Shown: one piece after another, positions 21,409 through 33,871 of the stretch
How the letters are laid out: every line of letters begins with the position of its first letter
Numbering within the stretch: the first letter of the stretch is position 1
From: Carettochelys insculpta
Lineage: Eukaryota; Chordata; Testudines; Carettochelyidae
Assembly: GCF_033958435.1 (NCBI RefSeq)
Contig: NC_134146.1
Coordinates: 28,604,501-28,668,500 of the forward strand
DNA: 64,000 nucleotides
Direction: 5' to 3'
The notes under the pieces: model-generated
Databases searched by the model: none
What the model saw: only the letters and a program-made list of their open reading frames with translations
What the model was told of the DNA's origin: nothing
Translations under genes and position numbers: made by a program

Positions 21409-22034
21409 CTTTCTTCAATGCTTTGTTGGGTCAGGGCCAGAAGGATCTGTACCATATTTTAGAAGAAAGTAGCCCTGTCCACAGGCTGTTTGAGGGGAAA
21501 AGCAATTGTTTGCGCCATATTTGACTTCCACTAAGTTCCAATGAAAATTGGCATCTGGCTGCAGTACTCAACACAGAGTGCACACAGATGGACGGAGGGC
21601 AACCAGAAACTTGCAGAGATGATTTACAGAAATAGCTGATAGAATGCAAAAGATGTCTAAAGAAAAGAACCATATGGCATTGTAAATTGTAATTAATGAT
21701 ATGCTACTGAGCCAATACAATAGAACAATAGCTACCAAGTTATCTAAGATGCGTTTTTTGTTTCAGTCACATTCAGAATTGAGGGAGAGCTTCTGTGAGT
21801 CACTGTCAATGAAAAATATAGAACTCCACACATGAAAGTATCACCATTTAACTTCTCTGCATCAATATTTCTAGCCATAAAATGTCCGACTTTGAATTAT
21901 CTCATGCAGTGCTGTGAGGAGTAGTTAGGGTTTATAAAATGCAGAGGAGATCAAACTCATCCCTTTATCCTTGTATCATGGTAAAGGGTGAATAGCCACA
22001 CCCAGTCTAGCTTCTCTCTGCCATTCATTATTCT
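21409..22034. other. unassigned sequence
   Basis: Nothing recognisable. Confidence 0.4.
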
Positions 22035-22035
22035 G

Positions 22036-22351
22036 TACAGGTTGAACCTCTCTCATCCAGCACTCTCTGGTCTGGCAAATTCTATGATCAGGCATGATTT
22101 TAGTTAGCCAGATGTCCACTTATCATGGGTGTGGCCAAGTTTCCTGTGGGACCATAAAGTTTGTTTACAGCCACCAGTTCTGGCTCTCAGTGTTGTGTGC
22201 TGTTATGTTGATGTAATTTATCCCTAAGTGTCTTCTAAGAGCCTAGTAAGCAGTGGAAGTGTTTGTAATGCATCCAGGCATGGTTCTGCAAAGTCTCTGG
22301 TTCAGCACCAGTCAGGTCCCGAGGGTACTGGACTAGAGAATTCAGCCTGTA
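22036..22351 (+). mobile_element. Tigger-like MITE, copy 2
   Basis: TA-CAGGTTGAACCTCTCTC on the left and AATTCAGCCTG-TA on the right. The body matches the copies at 36.2 and 62.9 kb in the same orientation: GGCATGATTTTAGTTAG, CTTATCATGGGTGTGG, GTTTGTTTACAGCCACC and GTCTTCTAAGAGCC blocks. Non-coding. Confidence 0.85.
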
Positions 22352-22879
22352 TAATTTTATTGTGAGCTTATGACATCAACTTAATATGATCACTTAACAA
22401 AGGGTCAAATCTTTCAGTCCTGATTCAGTCCTTATTGTACTGCAAGGGTCAACACTCTCTGATACAAGTAAGCATGACTCCACTGACTTGACCGCAGTTC
22501 GCTCTTATTTATTTAGATTTATACAAATAGGAGCCCTCTCATCTAGAGGCTCCTATGAAGGGGGCCTTGCCTGACTAATGACTAAGGATTCTTGCATCAG
22601 TCCTTCAGCAGGAGAAAAGTTATTCAGGAAATTCTAGATGGGGTCACTATGCAAAGTTGTGAATCATCACCATCCTCCTGAGAGGACCAGGACACCTCTT
22701 GGCTTGTGGACACTCCATAAGAAGGAGAGAGTAAGGGACAGGGTAGTTTCAGGACTCAGTCCTCGGCTCCACTACCACTACACTCCTTAGCAGCAGCACA
22801 AAGGGGCCATACAGCCAACTGGGATTCCCTTGCTGAGTAATTCACAGGTGGTGTAAAGCTGGTATTAACCTGCCTCCAT
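22352..22879. other. unassigned sequence
   Basis: Nothing recognisable. Confidence 0.4.
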
Positions 22880-23235
22880 GTCACTCCTGCTTGACTCCCA
22901 GCCCAGTGCCAGGGGAGCTCACAGACTTGCCAGGTTCCTGAACAAGAGGGGGGTGGGAGGAATGACTCTGTGCTCCTGGAAGGGGCGGGACCGGAGCCAG
23001 ATGGCCCTCAGTGCTGTCTGGTGAGTGTTGTGTCACAGCCCTCTGAGTCGCCCACAGAGTATGGTGTGGCCATGCAACCAGCAATTTAAAGGGCCCAGCG
23101 CTCCAGCTGCTGTCGCAGTAGCAGTGGCTGCAGCTGGGAGCCCTGGGACACTTCCGAATGGCTGGGCCCCAGGACAACTTCCCCCTTTACCCTATTGGTG
23201 GGCTGCCTCAAGGGTGTACAAAGGGAGAGCACCTT
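22880..23235 (+). repeat. GC-rich palindromic repeat family, copy 3
   Basis: Contains CAATTTAAAGGGCCCAGCGC at 23081-23100, followed by CTGCTGTCGCAGTAGCAGTG, CAGCTGGGAGCCCTGGGAC and a CAACTTCCCCCTTT tail, the order seen in the other copies. The upstream part (22895-23030) carries the family's GGAAGGGGCGGGACC block. Confidence 0.65.
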
Positions 23236-23694
23236 GCTGGAGGCTGGCTAGCACGGTGTAGTTTAAAGCAGCTAAACAGGATCACAGGATCAGGGAGCCA
23301 GAACTGGCTGCCTGCTCTTCCCACCTGTCCTTAGAGCAGTACTGAATTGTGCCCTACACGTGTACAGAGATGCCCCAGCTTTACTAACAAATTATGTAGG
23401 GGGCAGCAGCACTACTCCTTTATGTAACCTGGCTACAGTCACAGCAATGACTCAGTTCATGGTGATGAACTGTATGAGATCATCCACTTCAAAAGCTGTC
23501 ACTCAGTAATTTATTTAGTTTAATTCTGGTTTTGCATCATGTCTGCCAATATAATTCATCAGCTGTAAAGCATGGCATACATTCAAAAGCCAAATTGTAA
23601 AAAGTCAAGGGCCAGAGCCATTAAAGCACTACAGTTAAGACATTAATTAGACCTGAATTTCTTTCTAATTAGCCAATAACCCCCAAAAATGTAG
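23236..23694. other. unassigned sequence
   Basis: Nothing recognisable. Confidence 0.4.
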
Positions 23695-23695
23695 T

Positions 23696-23785
23696 CTCAG
23701 AGGGGTAGTCTTGTTAGTCTGTAACTTCACAAATAAGAAGCAGTCCGTGGCACCTTAGAGACTGACAAACGTAGATACAGTAAAA
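23696..23785 (+). mobile_element. truncated snapback SINE-like retroposon
   Basis: Has the family head (CTCAGAGGGGTAGTCTTGTT, then AGTCTGTAAC) and the start of the first arm (AGCAGTCCGTGGCACCTTAG, AGACTGACAAACGTAG). It then stops without a loop or second arm. No TSD could be read. Confidence 0.65.
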
Positions 23786-26700
23786 GTTCAAATTTAGGCA
23801 GTGATTGTGCAAACACTTACTCACATGGTTATTGTATGCATCTGAGTAGCCCCACTCAAGCCATTGCGATGTTCAAAGGCACAGGACACAGAAACGAAAA
23901 CTGTTTTTCACTCCAGTATTCCAAGACACTCACCTTTCTGAGCCAAATTTAAACCTAATGCTCCCGGCCACTTCTGTTACACTATACTTAATATAGTGAA
24001 CTACGTCTTTCTTGACACTTAGTAATAAGTAAAGGGGCCAGGAGAGAGTCAATCTCTCTTGAAGGCTTTTGAATAATGAGTGATGAGTTTGGTGCTCCTC
24101 ATTTATATGAAGTCTCAGTGGCTTGCAGTCTTACTCAACATGAAGACTCTCTGCAGTAAAGGGAAACCGATGTCTTTATTGTAGCATTTGACAGGAGGAG
24201 TTCAGTTGTGTTACTCATGCTAGCCTTGCTTTTCCACTGAGACTAGTTGTACAACTCCTAGTTTATTAATACACTACAATACAGTGTAGCATTTATACAG
24301 TATTTATAAAATGCTGCACAAACTTGGAATTAGAAATTTGCAACATGGTACTAGGATCTCATGAATAATAAATTGCTGAAGAAAATACCATTCTTTAAAG
24401 GACTGGGTGATGGTTGCACAGAAATGATTTAATAAATCCCTAGAATTTAAACCACCAATGTAGGCATGTGTACTGCACACAAGAAATAATTAAATACAAG
24501 AATTTCTCTTGTCTAAGACAGACAGGTTCTAAAAACTTATGACGACAATTAATTTTCTATAAAAGATGAAGTATCCTTTTAATTAGGCTGTGAGAAATAT
24601 GAGAATAGGGTTACCATCGGCAAAAACAGACAGCTGCTAATTTCACAGTGCTTGTGTTGTGACACTGTGTATTCACATTAATATGCTCCATTTGTTGGCG
24701 AACTTCAATTTCATCATTAAGTACAGAGCCTAATTAAGGCTTTATAAATAATAGATGTGCCTTCATACAGCTTGGTGTCCCTTGGGAACTGTGGAAAGGA
24801 CAGGCTATGTACTGAACTTGTACAAACAAAAAACATATCTTGGTTAATCATTAGTGGACATTTTGGTATGCAAAAAAAAAAAACCACCAAAGAAAACCCC
24901 CAAAAAGCAAAAACAAATTTTCACCTGGTCATGCTGTTTCATTAGCTTAATTAATTAAAACACAGTTAAAACATGTTTTAGAATGATATATATTTGCAGA
25001 GAAGCATGTAGTCTTGAAGATTACTAAATGAAAACGAGAGACAGATATTCAGCCATACTAGCTATTTTGACTGGCATGAAACTAATAAGCATTTCAGTGG
25101 ACCTGTTTTAATTCCCAAATTGTAGCTTACTTTATTAACAAAAGTAAACCTACTGGAGTCAGTTTGGGCCATCAAGGAGAAACAGGATAAGAAACAAAAA
25201 CACTCCTCTCTTTGGCAGACCGTTCTCTTGGTAACAGCGATTTCCCTGCAGTAGTAGGTCAGGCAACACATGACATTGGAAAAATGGATTCACACACTGA
25301 ATGCTAGAACGATGGAAGAGGCATGCCAGCACAGGCAGTAAAAATTTCTGAGTTTCACACACTTCCAGAATATTCAAAAAAAAAATCAGCAATCAACAGT
25401 TAATGTCAACACTGGAAGTGTTGCCTTTAGATTTAAAAGCAAATGGGAGGGATGAGAACCCCACATCCCTAAAGAAGAGGTCAGTTATTTACATGTTCAA
25501 ATACAAATTTAGTATGCTAAAGTTTGAAATCCGGGTTTAAACATTTTGGGTACTAAATGCCTTCACACTCCCGTCCCAGGCCTCTACCAAGACATTAGTC
25601 TGGGAAAGCCCTTCAGCTCTTCCTGCTCTCTCAATGTTACTTACGCTTTCACACAATCACCGCACTCCTGTGCCCTTCCCTTTAAGATGGAGATTAAAGA
25701 CTGACAGAACAAGAAATGTAAATGTAATAATCATTCTCTGGATTCCTCTTTATTTAGAGAGGAACAAACCAAAATGTTTAGACCCTTTCCTGTTCCAGAG
25801 GAGAAACCAAACTTGGTCCAACAACCCAAACTCACAGAGGTGCTCATACTTGGATAGGGAAGCATATAGGTCAATCCACCTGCTTTCAACAGCTGACTTC
25901 ATCTGAGTTCCTGGGAAACCCAACAGTCCCCAGCTCTTGACTGGCTCAGCTGGTTAATCCTCTCTCCCCTTCTGTGGCTTGCTAGGGCTTTCTGACCTAC
26001 TGATTCTTGGGGACCCTGACAGATGGTACACTCTGCCTCACTACTGCTGCTTTCACATCAGGACTTTGTCTCTAATGGCCGAGGAAATGCAGGACTTATG
26101 ATCTCATGATAAGATTCTGGAAGCAAAATTCTCCAGCTATTTCCAAGGAAAGGTCTGTCTAAAAAGCCATGGCCTTTCGTGGTGGAGATAAAGGATGATT
26201 CATTTCCGCAGCAGTCACTCCAAAATACACCCCCAGTGTCAATCTCCAGAGCAAAATTACTATATGGCCATAATTGAAGGGGAAACATGCTGCTGTTGTT
26301 TCTCGGATAGCAGGACTGTCAAAACCAAATATCATAAGTCAGGTGTCCATAAAATCAGATTTTTTAAAACAATTGTATTTGGGGGATCATGATTTCTGAG
26401 ATTCTGGTCACATTTCTAGGTTTTTCTCTGCAACTATGGGGGCTAGAAATTGTTGCTGATTCTCTCCTGAACATAACTCCTGTAAGCTGAGGCTTTAGCA
26501 AACATGGATTTTGTGGTACTCACAATAAAATAGAGACAGAAGGTTTGTTTCTTTCTGCTAGTCATAGTTTTACACTTTTCTATCTTAGTCCTCTACTGCA
26601 AAAGAAGATAATTGGGGATCAGGGGATTTTTTAACTTCCCAGAATATCCTAAAGGAATCTTATGCTACTTCTCAGTTGGAGGCATATGCTGGACAACAGA

Positions 26701-26921
26701 TGTGACCCCATTTTCTTTTTTTTTATTTATTATTAATGCCAAAAATAGATTATTAGTTCTATGGGTAAGATGGAGAAGCTCCTTACACAAGAGTTTAACT
26801 GCCACTAAAGTACCAGCCACCTGTGCTCTCACTCCCAAGAAAGCTGCAAGGAACTCCAGTATACCTCTGATGAGAGTATACCTCTGATTTCTGTACAGTT
26901 ACTCTGAATTTGCTGATTCTT
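23786..26921. other. 3.1-kb unassigned AT-rich stretch
   Basis: One of the longest stretches without a recognisable element. It holds an A-rich run at 24870-24910. A lone TAGGGTTACC near 24606 resembles a hAT end, but I find no partner. No exon-like frame: the best open frames are under 95 codons and motif-free. Confidence 0.5.
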
Positions 26922-26924
26922 AGG

Positions 26925-27100
26925 TGTTAACAAGCAGTCCTGTGGCACCTTCAAGACTCGCAAATTATTACGCCATGAGCTTTCGTGGGTAAAACCCACT
27001 TCTTTCAGCTGGAAGCTCATGAATAAATATGTTAGTCTCAAAGGTGCCACAGGACTGCTTGTTGTTTGTGAAGCTATAGGCTATCACCACTACCCCTTTA
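26925..27100 (-). mobile_element. snapback SINE-like retroposon, third arm variant
   Basis: The arms AACAAGCAGTCCTGTGGCAC (26929) and GTGCCACAGGACTGCTTGTT (27043-27062) are exact reverse complements. The centre holds GAGCTTTCGTGGGTAAAACC and CACTTCTTTCAGCTGG. On the minus strand the head at the right end reads GGGGTAGTGGTGATAGCCTA. No TSD could be read with confidence. Confidence 0.8.
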
Positions 27101-30100
27101 TGATTTATCAATGCAATTACCCACATAGCCTTTTGGCTCCAACCCAGAATTCTCTCAGTTGACACATTAGTCAATCGGCTGGTGTATGAGTTTTTTATTT
27201 GTGAATTCCCAACATGGTCATCTCCCTCAGCGCTCCTCAGGATAGGGCTCTTTAGATGAGTTCCCCTGACAGTCACATTCAACAGGCTGGTAGCGGTAAA
27301 CACAGTCACAGTGCAGATGGAAGGCCATGTGCAATGAAGAAGTCTGGCTGGGTGACAGGGTCACACTCTGCGGAAGCTCTGATAAAGGCATGCTACTTCT
27401 ATGAGCTGTATTATGTTTGGCGTCTTATATTCTGGTTCAAGACTTCTAAGGTTGGTATATGAATTAGCCTGGGATACAGCATCCTGGGTCAACTCATTTC
27501 TCTCCTAACAAGGAAACTATTAGTCCATTGCTGCAGTAGGTTTTATAATGGCTCAGAAGCCATGACATTCAATTTATTATTACAGGATCAGAGTCAGAGG
27601 TGACTGATTTGGAAGTTGCTGTTGCCCCTTGCAGCTCTGAACTGGGCTGAGCCTGCACTGTGGTTGCTGCTTGCTTCCTTCATCTTTCCTACCAGGCAGT
27701 CCTCTTACTGGATCATGAAAATGAATCCCCTCCCTAACCCACTCCCCAAATGCCCCAACTCACTTTCCTTTCCATTTAAGCCCCACATGGATTAATTGAG
27801 GTTAGCTGTGCAAACCGACATGGATTTCATAATCTAACCTCTCCTAAATCTTCTTACCTAGACACTGATTCAAATCCAATTCAAATCAATGGGACAAAAA
27901 CATCCCATTCAATTCATTGGTATGTTAGAACAGGGCCCAAGTAGGTAAAAACAAAAGGTTTTTTTTTTAATTTTTCCAATAGTTTTTTTTAAGTTAATAC
28001 AGATGTACAGACCTACACCCTTAATCCTTCTCTTTAGCTATTGAAAAGGTACTGCACTGGCAGTGACAATACGTGTCCTGTCTTGGAGGGAATTACATCT
28101 TTTGTTGAGAGAGTTGTTCAGCTTCCATACTCATTCACATTCTGACATCTCCACTGGCACACTCATTAACTCTGGCTTTGAATAACAGCATTTTGCTGAA
28201 ACCCAGACCTTCAAAAAGATTTCTGATATATTGCCTAAACTTCTACATTAAACTTTCCACAGGCATAAGGAAATTGAAGCAGGTAGCAGTTTAAAAAAAT
28301 GAACATTTGCATTTATTTGGGTAATCAGTCATTTTAAAATCCTCAAATACTTTGTCATCTTTTGTCCTCAACTAGTGATGATGCAACAGTACAGAAAGCA
28401 TGTCCACTTTCCTGTCCTTTTCCAAGGTTAAATGTGTTTGGGGAGATTAACTTTAGTATTTTGAGAGGCTTTATAGTATGGATAGATCAGAACTGCATTT
28501 CACAAAAAAATGGATTTTCGCTGCTTTTTCTAGCAGCTGAATGCCCTCTGTCTGCTTCTCAAGTACAGTGCCAATGGGAAACACATACTGTACTAGCACA
28601 TAGACATCCCATATTTAATAATTAGAGGACCAATTTGCTTCATTTAAGCAGTGTTACCCTTCTGCCAGGTATTACGAGCAGTACAAAGGGATCTGACAGG
28701 CAATAAAACCATCTTGAAACACACACACACCAGTTACACTTCTGGAGTGCCCTGAACAGTCAGAACGTCCCCACTCACAACATTCTAAGACTGTATACAA
28801 AGAGGAAATCTCTATTAGGGAAAAGGGAACACAATCAGTTGGAAAAACAGCAACAGAACAGACATGCAGCTGAAAAATAAAATACCATCCCTACTAGTGA
28901 CTTAGGCAGCAATACTTCTAACTCCTTTCCCTCCTACAGATGAGTAGGCCCTTAAATACATTACCTTAAATGCCCACCAAACCCTACTCACAGTTTGATC
29001 AGAGTACCCATCCTGTCTCTTTGCAGGCCTGTCAAGCTTGTATTGTCTCCTCTGAAGGCACCATCATCTAATTCTGCTCAGTGATTCAGCTTTGTCTAGG
29101 TCCTGGGTAAGGAGGGCTTCACCAGAGCCCATTCAGGTCTGCTGTTGTCCTTTGTGTTGCTCTGTCAGCAAAGTCCTTTCTTGGTTTTCTGCCTTCCTGC
29201 AGAGTCTCATGCTTCATCTCTCAAAGCAAAACTTTCATCCTACATTGTCTCTCACAGTGAAAGGCCCACAGGTGGAGAGCCAACACCACTTAAGACCCAC
29301 ATACAGAATGCCAGCAATTTGGCAATTAATTATTTACCTCTTGAGCATCTCTGCAAACCAATTTTTCCTCAAAATCCAAGTTACTCTTAGTCATGGTGAA
29401 TCTGCAAGTCAGGATTTGTGGAGAGGTAACCTATGCAAATGAAGTTTTCTGTGGCAAGACTTTTCCCCAATGAGGGGGAGTGGAAACTGCTTTTCCCTCT
29501 GGGGCTTCTAGCTGCAGGGCTTGTCAGGAGTAACCACAATGAAGTCAGTGGAGTCTCTAACCAGAGGAGAACCAGGCCTATGGATTCAGTTGTACCATAA
29601 AGGCACTGCTCTGTGTAGATGGGAGTGCAGCAATGTCCCTGTGGATAAGAACCTTCCTGAAGCACAAGGACAGTGCACTCGGCTATCACCCAGGTGGGAG
29701 GCACCTTCCCATAAAAGCCACAGAGAAAATTCCATGGAAAAGATAATACAGCCTAAGGCTGCAAACTCTGTTAAAGTAGAAGAGAAATGCTGCATGTCTC
29801 TCCATCCTTGCCCTCCCTATAGTCTGCCCATTCCCCAGAGCAAATCCCCACATCAACAAAGGAACAAAGTGTGAGGAGAGAAACAGGAGTGTGAAGTTGG
29901 CTCAGCCTCACTTCTGGCTAGTGTGAAAGGAAGACATCCATGTGTAGGGGGCCTTCATTACTTGCAGATCTGGAAAAGTATGAGTGGCAAGAGAAAGATA
30001 GACTGTCCCACAAAGTTCCAGAACACTATTTGAATTCTCCTCTACTATGCTAAGAATTGCAGCTCACACCATAAATGGATATTTCAGTGGCACTAATAAT

Positions 30101-30654
30101 GTTTATTTAATTCAGAGGATTTATGAGCTAGACAGTCAATGAAGGGGAAGGAGAACACAGATTGCTTTAAAGCAGGGTGGGAGATAATTTTCCCAGGGAG
30201 ACTACTCCCTGAATTTTAGTAAGTTGTCACAGGCCACAGATTTGTTATTAATAAAATTACCTCACCATCTATTGTAAAAGGACCACATTCTGTTCCTTAC
30301 ACAACAAAGTAATCACATTTAATACCAGTTAACTAGATACATGATTACCGTAACACATGAAACATCATCAGAGGTTTTTGCTTATACACCAGAAAGAGAA
30401 AATAGTTACCAACAACTTGAGACAAACTGGCAAATTCATCAGTGACTATAACTGAGGTTCTCCTTACTTTTAAAGAGATCACAGAATTTTACAATATTAA
30501 CATTCATGTTATTTTTTAGGAGATAACCTTTCTTGTAGGGCTAGTTATGTGTTTGATGTGAACTGCTGCAAAGATCATGTTGTATTTCAAGAATCTCGTG
30601 ATGAATAGCTCTAAATCCCTTGTGTAATACTGGTTTAGAACCAACCCAAACCCC
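27101..30654. other. 3.5-kb unassigned stretch
   Basis: No repeat ends or coding pattern recognised. A poly-T/A tract sits at 27959-27996 and a short CACACACAC run at 28720-28730. Open frames of 105-117 codons near 29.1-29.9 kb overlap on both strands and carry no motif. Confidence 0.5.
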
Positions 30655-30875
30655 AGAATTGCTGGATCCCTGGGCAAGGTGGGGACAGAGCCTCGGTGGT
30701 AGGGCTAGCCACCCTCAGCCAGGCCTTCAGCGCTGCCTGGTCCACCCTGCCTGGTGCTCCAGCGTAATTTAAAGGGTCCAGACCTCCGGCCACTGTTGGA
30801 TAGCAGCAGTGGCAGGCAGGAGCTTTGGTCCCTTTTAAATTGCCCAGCCCTCAGGCAGCTGCCTCAATTACTAGG
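30655..30875. repeat. GC-rich palindromic repeat family, copy 4 (clear hairpin)
   Basis: GCGTAATTTAAAGGGTCCAG at 30763 pairs with TTGGTCCCTTTTAAATTGCC at 30824, and the inner parts pair through GGCCACTG and CAGTGGCAGG. The result is a hairpin of about 80 bp. The outer part carries the family's CAAGGTGGGGACAGAG block. Whether it is a DNA transposon or a SINE derivative is not clear. Confidence 0.65.
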
Positions 30876-31282
30876 GGTAATGGAATGGGCTGGACAGAAA
30901 TGCTAGTCGGGATTCATACTGAGGGTCTTATTTTGCCCGTCCCTTCCTTAAAGGAACAGTTCCCTTCTCAGCAAAGCAGCTAATAGCAAGTGATTGCGGC
31001 CAAGTTCTCTCCTTTGCTTGCAGCGTTTCCTGGCTCATTTTGTTATATCCACTAGTGTGGCATGTGCTGTAGAAAGCACAAAAACATGTCCTTGAAATTG
31101 CAAGCACTCCCCGTCTGCATTTCCATTCTTCTTGCATGAAGAGACTGTATATTGCTGATACAAATGTAACAACAGGGGCTGTTTAACCAAAGAGCTAGAG
31201 CCAATCCACTAACCACATTTCTTCTAACTATTGTGGCTTTGGGCCTTTTACAAGCCAAGGCATGTATATGGTCCCACATCAC
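30876..31282. other. unassigned spacer
   Basis: No element or gene recognised. Confidence 0.4.
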
Positions 31283-31285
31283 CTG

Positions 31286-31721
31286 GGCTGTGGCTACACT
31301 GTCCCACCCTTTCAGAAGGGGCATGCAAATGCGGCCAATCAGAAATGCAAGTGAGGTGCTGATTTAAATATCTTGCACCTCATTTGCATACTCACATGGG
31401 ATCTTGATTCTGGAAGAGCTGATTTCGAAAGCCAAAATAGCCATGTAGACAGGATTCAGTTGAAAGGAAACCCTGCTTTTGAAAGCACCCTTCTTCCTGG
31501 AAAAAATTTGGAAGAAGGGTACTTTTGAAAGTGGGACTTCCTTTTGAATGAACCCCATCTACATGGCTATTTTGGCTTTCAAAATCAGCTCTTCCAGAAT
31601 CTATGTCCCAGGGGAGTATGTAAATGAGGCACGAGATATTTAAATCAGTGCCTCATTTGCATTCCCGATAGGCTGCATTTGCATGCACTTTCTGAAAGGG
31701 AGGGGCAGTGTAGCCACAGCC
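31286..31721. mobile_element. GGCTGTGGCTACAC foldback MITE with four octamers
   Basis: The ends GGCTGTGGCTACACTGTCCC and (reversed) GGCTGTGGCTACACTGCCCC are nearly identical. The arms run inward for about 200 bp and meet around an AAGAAGGGTAC centre. The flanking triplets are CTG and CTA, one mismatch. Perfect octamers occur at 31323-31330, 31382-31389, 31655-31662 and 31677-31684. Non-coding, Harbinger-like by its ends. Confidence 0.8.
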
Positions 31722-31724
31722 CTA

Positions 31725-32149
31725 TTGTCTGGGCACAGTCTTTAATGTACTGATGATGACCACTGCTGTGAGGTAGTGCAGGTGATGGACAGAGACATAA
31801 AAACTCTGAGCGTGGGCTCCATGAAGCAACTTAGGCAATACTGAGGGTCCAAGCCCCTAACTTTTAGTCCCCTAGAAAGAAAAGCAAAAATCACAGGAAC
31901 AAAAGTGTGACCCACAAAGCTGAGTTAGGCACTTACGCTCCCTATGTAATGAATGGGAAAGAGAGGTAGCTAGGGATGCAAGAGACAAAAGCCTGACTGC
32001 CAAGTGTAGAGCTGGCTAAGCAAGCCTGTGGGGAGGCCAATATGCAGGGTGTGCGCTAACCCTCACCCTCCTCTAGAAGGGGAGGCATGTAAGTCAGGGC
32101 TAGAGGGAGGTGCCTACTGCTGCTTAGTGATCCCTGAATCCAGCAGCTT
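31725..32149. other. unassigned spacer
   Basis: Nothing recognisable. Confidence 0.4.
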
Positions 32150-32340
32150 ATGTACATAAGGCATTTCTTGCACAGATCCAGCCCATTGGGGCCTGGCCAG
32201 TGGGCTGGGGCCAAGAGGACATGTGGGCAGCAGGAGGATGCTGAAATCAATTGGAGCACAGGGCCCTGAAGGTGCAGGGCCCAAGTCAACCACCTTGCTC
32301 CCCTTGCCCTAAGGCCAGGCCTCATCTTGCAGGAATGAAT
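32150..32340 (+). repeat. short GC-rich repeat, relative of 53535-53705
   Basis: Shares CCCATTGGGGCCTGGCCAG-like, ACAGGGCCCTGAAGGTGCAG and AGGGCCCAAGTCAACCACC blocks with the copy at 53.5 kb in the same orientation. Non-coding. Confidence 0.55.
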
Positions 32341-32402
32341 TAGGCTCCTGGCTTGTTCCACATAAAACAGGGAGGAGAAGGAAGTCGTGTCACCAGCAGC
32401 CA

Positions 32403-32860
32403 CCTTGTAACATTTAGCTCAGTGTTTAGAGCATCTCCAGTCAGAGGGGAAGAGAAGACAGATGTGGAGCGGAGTGCAGAGTGGCTGGGCATCACCAACC
32501 TCTTAGGAGAGAGCCCTAACCAGTGAGTTATGGGGTATTGTGTAGAGGTGTTCCCTCAGTCTTTCCTACTGAAACTGTTGCCTGGTGGATAAATAATGAA
32601 AAAGTAATTCCAGCGAGGGGCTGGACCCAGGGTGTCACACTTGGATACCCTCATGGCTGGACTAGAGAGTTCCTCATGTTGTCTGGCCAAGCAACTCTGA
32701 GTAAATAGTAATTGAAGTGGGGGGTGAGCAGAAGAGGGAGGGAGTAAGTGAGGGAGCGAATGATTCTGGGTACCTTGAAAGCTGTGCTGAATGATGGGAC
32801 ACCTAAGTAGAGTCCCTGCTTCTCCAATTGTGAATAATTTTGGGGCTTAGATGGGAAACA
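32403..32860 (+). repeat. probable turtle interspersed repeat with tRNA-like start
   Basis: Begins with TTTAGCTCAGTGTTTAGAGC (32415), like a tRNA A box. It continues through GTGAGTTATGGGGTATTGTG and GTGGATAAATAATGAAAAAG blocks that I associate with a common turtle repeat. It runs directly into the duplicated 254-bp unit, so both may belong to one element. Confidence 0.45.
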
Positions 32861-33114
32861 GGTAGCTGAATGCCAAAAGTGAGGCTACCCAGTGATAGGC
32901 CCCAAGGGAACTTTGACCCTCAAAATCTAGGCACTGCACGAGTGTAGCCACCTCTGGGTTCTGGAGGAGTTTTGTGAATTACAGTGGATTCAAAACTCAG
33001 GTGTAGCTACCAAAGTTCCTTTGTGGACCTGGGTGTAGGTGGCTGTCTCAAGGTCACACAAGAAGGCTGTGGCTTGAGCGGGCAAGTGAAACTGCCCCTC
33101 CCAAGTCTCATACT
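32861..33114 (+). repeat. direct duplication, unit 1 (254 bp)
   Basis: Starts GGTAGCTGAATGCCAAAAGT and ends CCAAGTCTCATACT. The same 254 bp recurs at 33872-34125 with only a handful of substitutions and no length change. The short open frame starting at 32984 and its twin at 33995 both begin MDSKLRCSYQSSFVDL. That follows from the duplication and is not evidence of coding. Confidence 0.95.
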
Positions 33115-33871
33115 AGTGACCTCACTAGTGGACCATCTTTCCTTTCACGTCATCCTGAGAGGATGAGTCCTGCACTCAAATGTTTCCTCATAAATAAGTA
33201 GGGCATAATCTGGCCTCCAAATTATGACAATATTTCATATCTGAAAAAAAAGTCCTGGCTCTTTTTTTTTCCTTCTTTTGCACAATGAGCATCTTGAATT
33301 CACACTATCAACAGACTGGTGATTGCAAAATGTTTGCAAACAACTACAATAATTAAGTGCAAAGTGCATATGTTCTGAAAAGCAACCTAACAGTTCAGAG
33401 CTTTGCATGTAACAGTTATGCTCAGCTTTATTCTAAATCATGGTATTTATCAGTGGCTCATGCAGGTCTATGTGCTGAGCTTGTTTGTTTGAAGAACTGT
33501 GTGCTGAGACAAGCAGCTTGCTAGGCAAGGGTGAGAGCTTCATAACAAAGCTTTGGTACCTACTCCTTTTCACACCCAGCAAGCCTTTACCAGGGGGCGG
33601 GGCTAGTCAAGACAGGCAGGGCGGGAAGAAGCCCACCCCTAAATGACAAGAGGAGCACGCAAACAGGAGCAGCCCACAGAGGAGTTTGAAAGGGGATAGA
33701 GACACTTGTCATTCTTTAAACTCAGCTAAAACTAAAACCACCCAATTTTAATATATCAAGAAACTAATAAGCACTAGGAATAAAGAGAGAATGAAGGCGG
33801 AAGTTCTGCAGCAAAGTGGAAGCTATTCAGTTTATTGCGTCCAATGTCACCTGTATGATTACCTGCCCTAT
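33115..33871. other. spacer between the duplicated units
   Basis: About 757 bp of AT-rich unassigned sequence, with a GC-rich patch (CCAGGGGGCGGGGCTAG) near 33591. No element recognised. Confidence 0.45.

Noticed and set aside
24606..24620. Lone TAGGGTTACC hAT-like end
   Set aside because: No inverted partner or 8-bp duplication found downstream.
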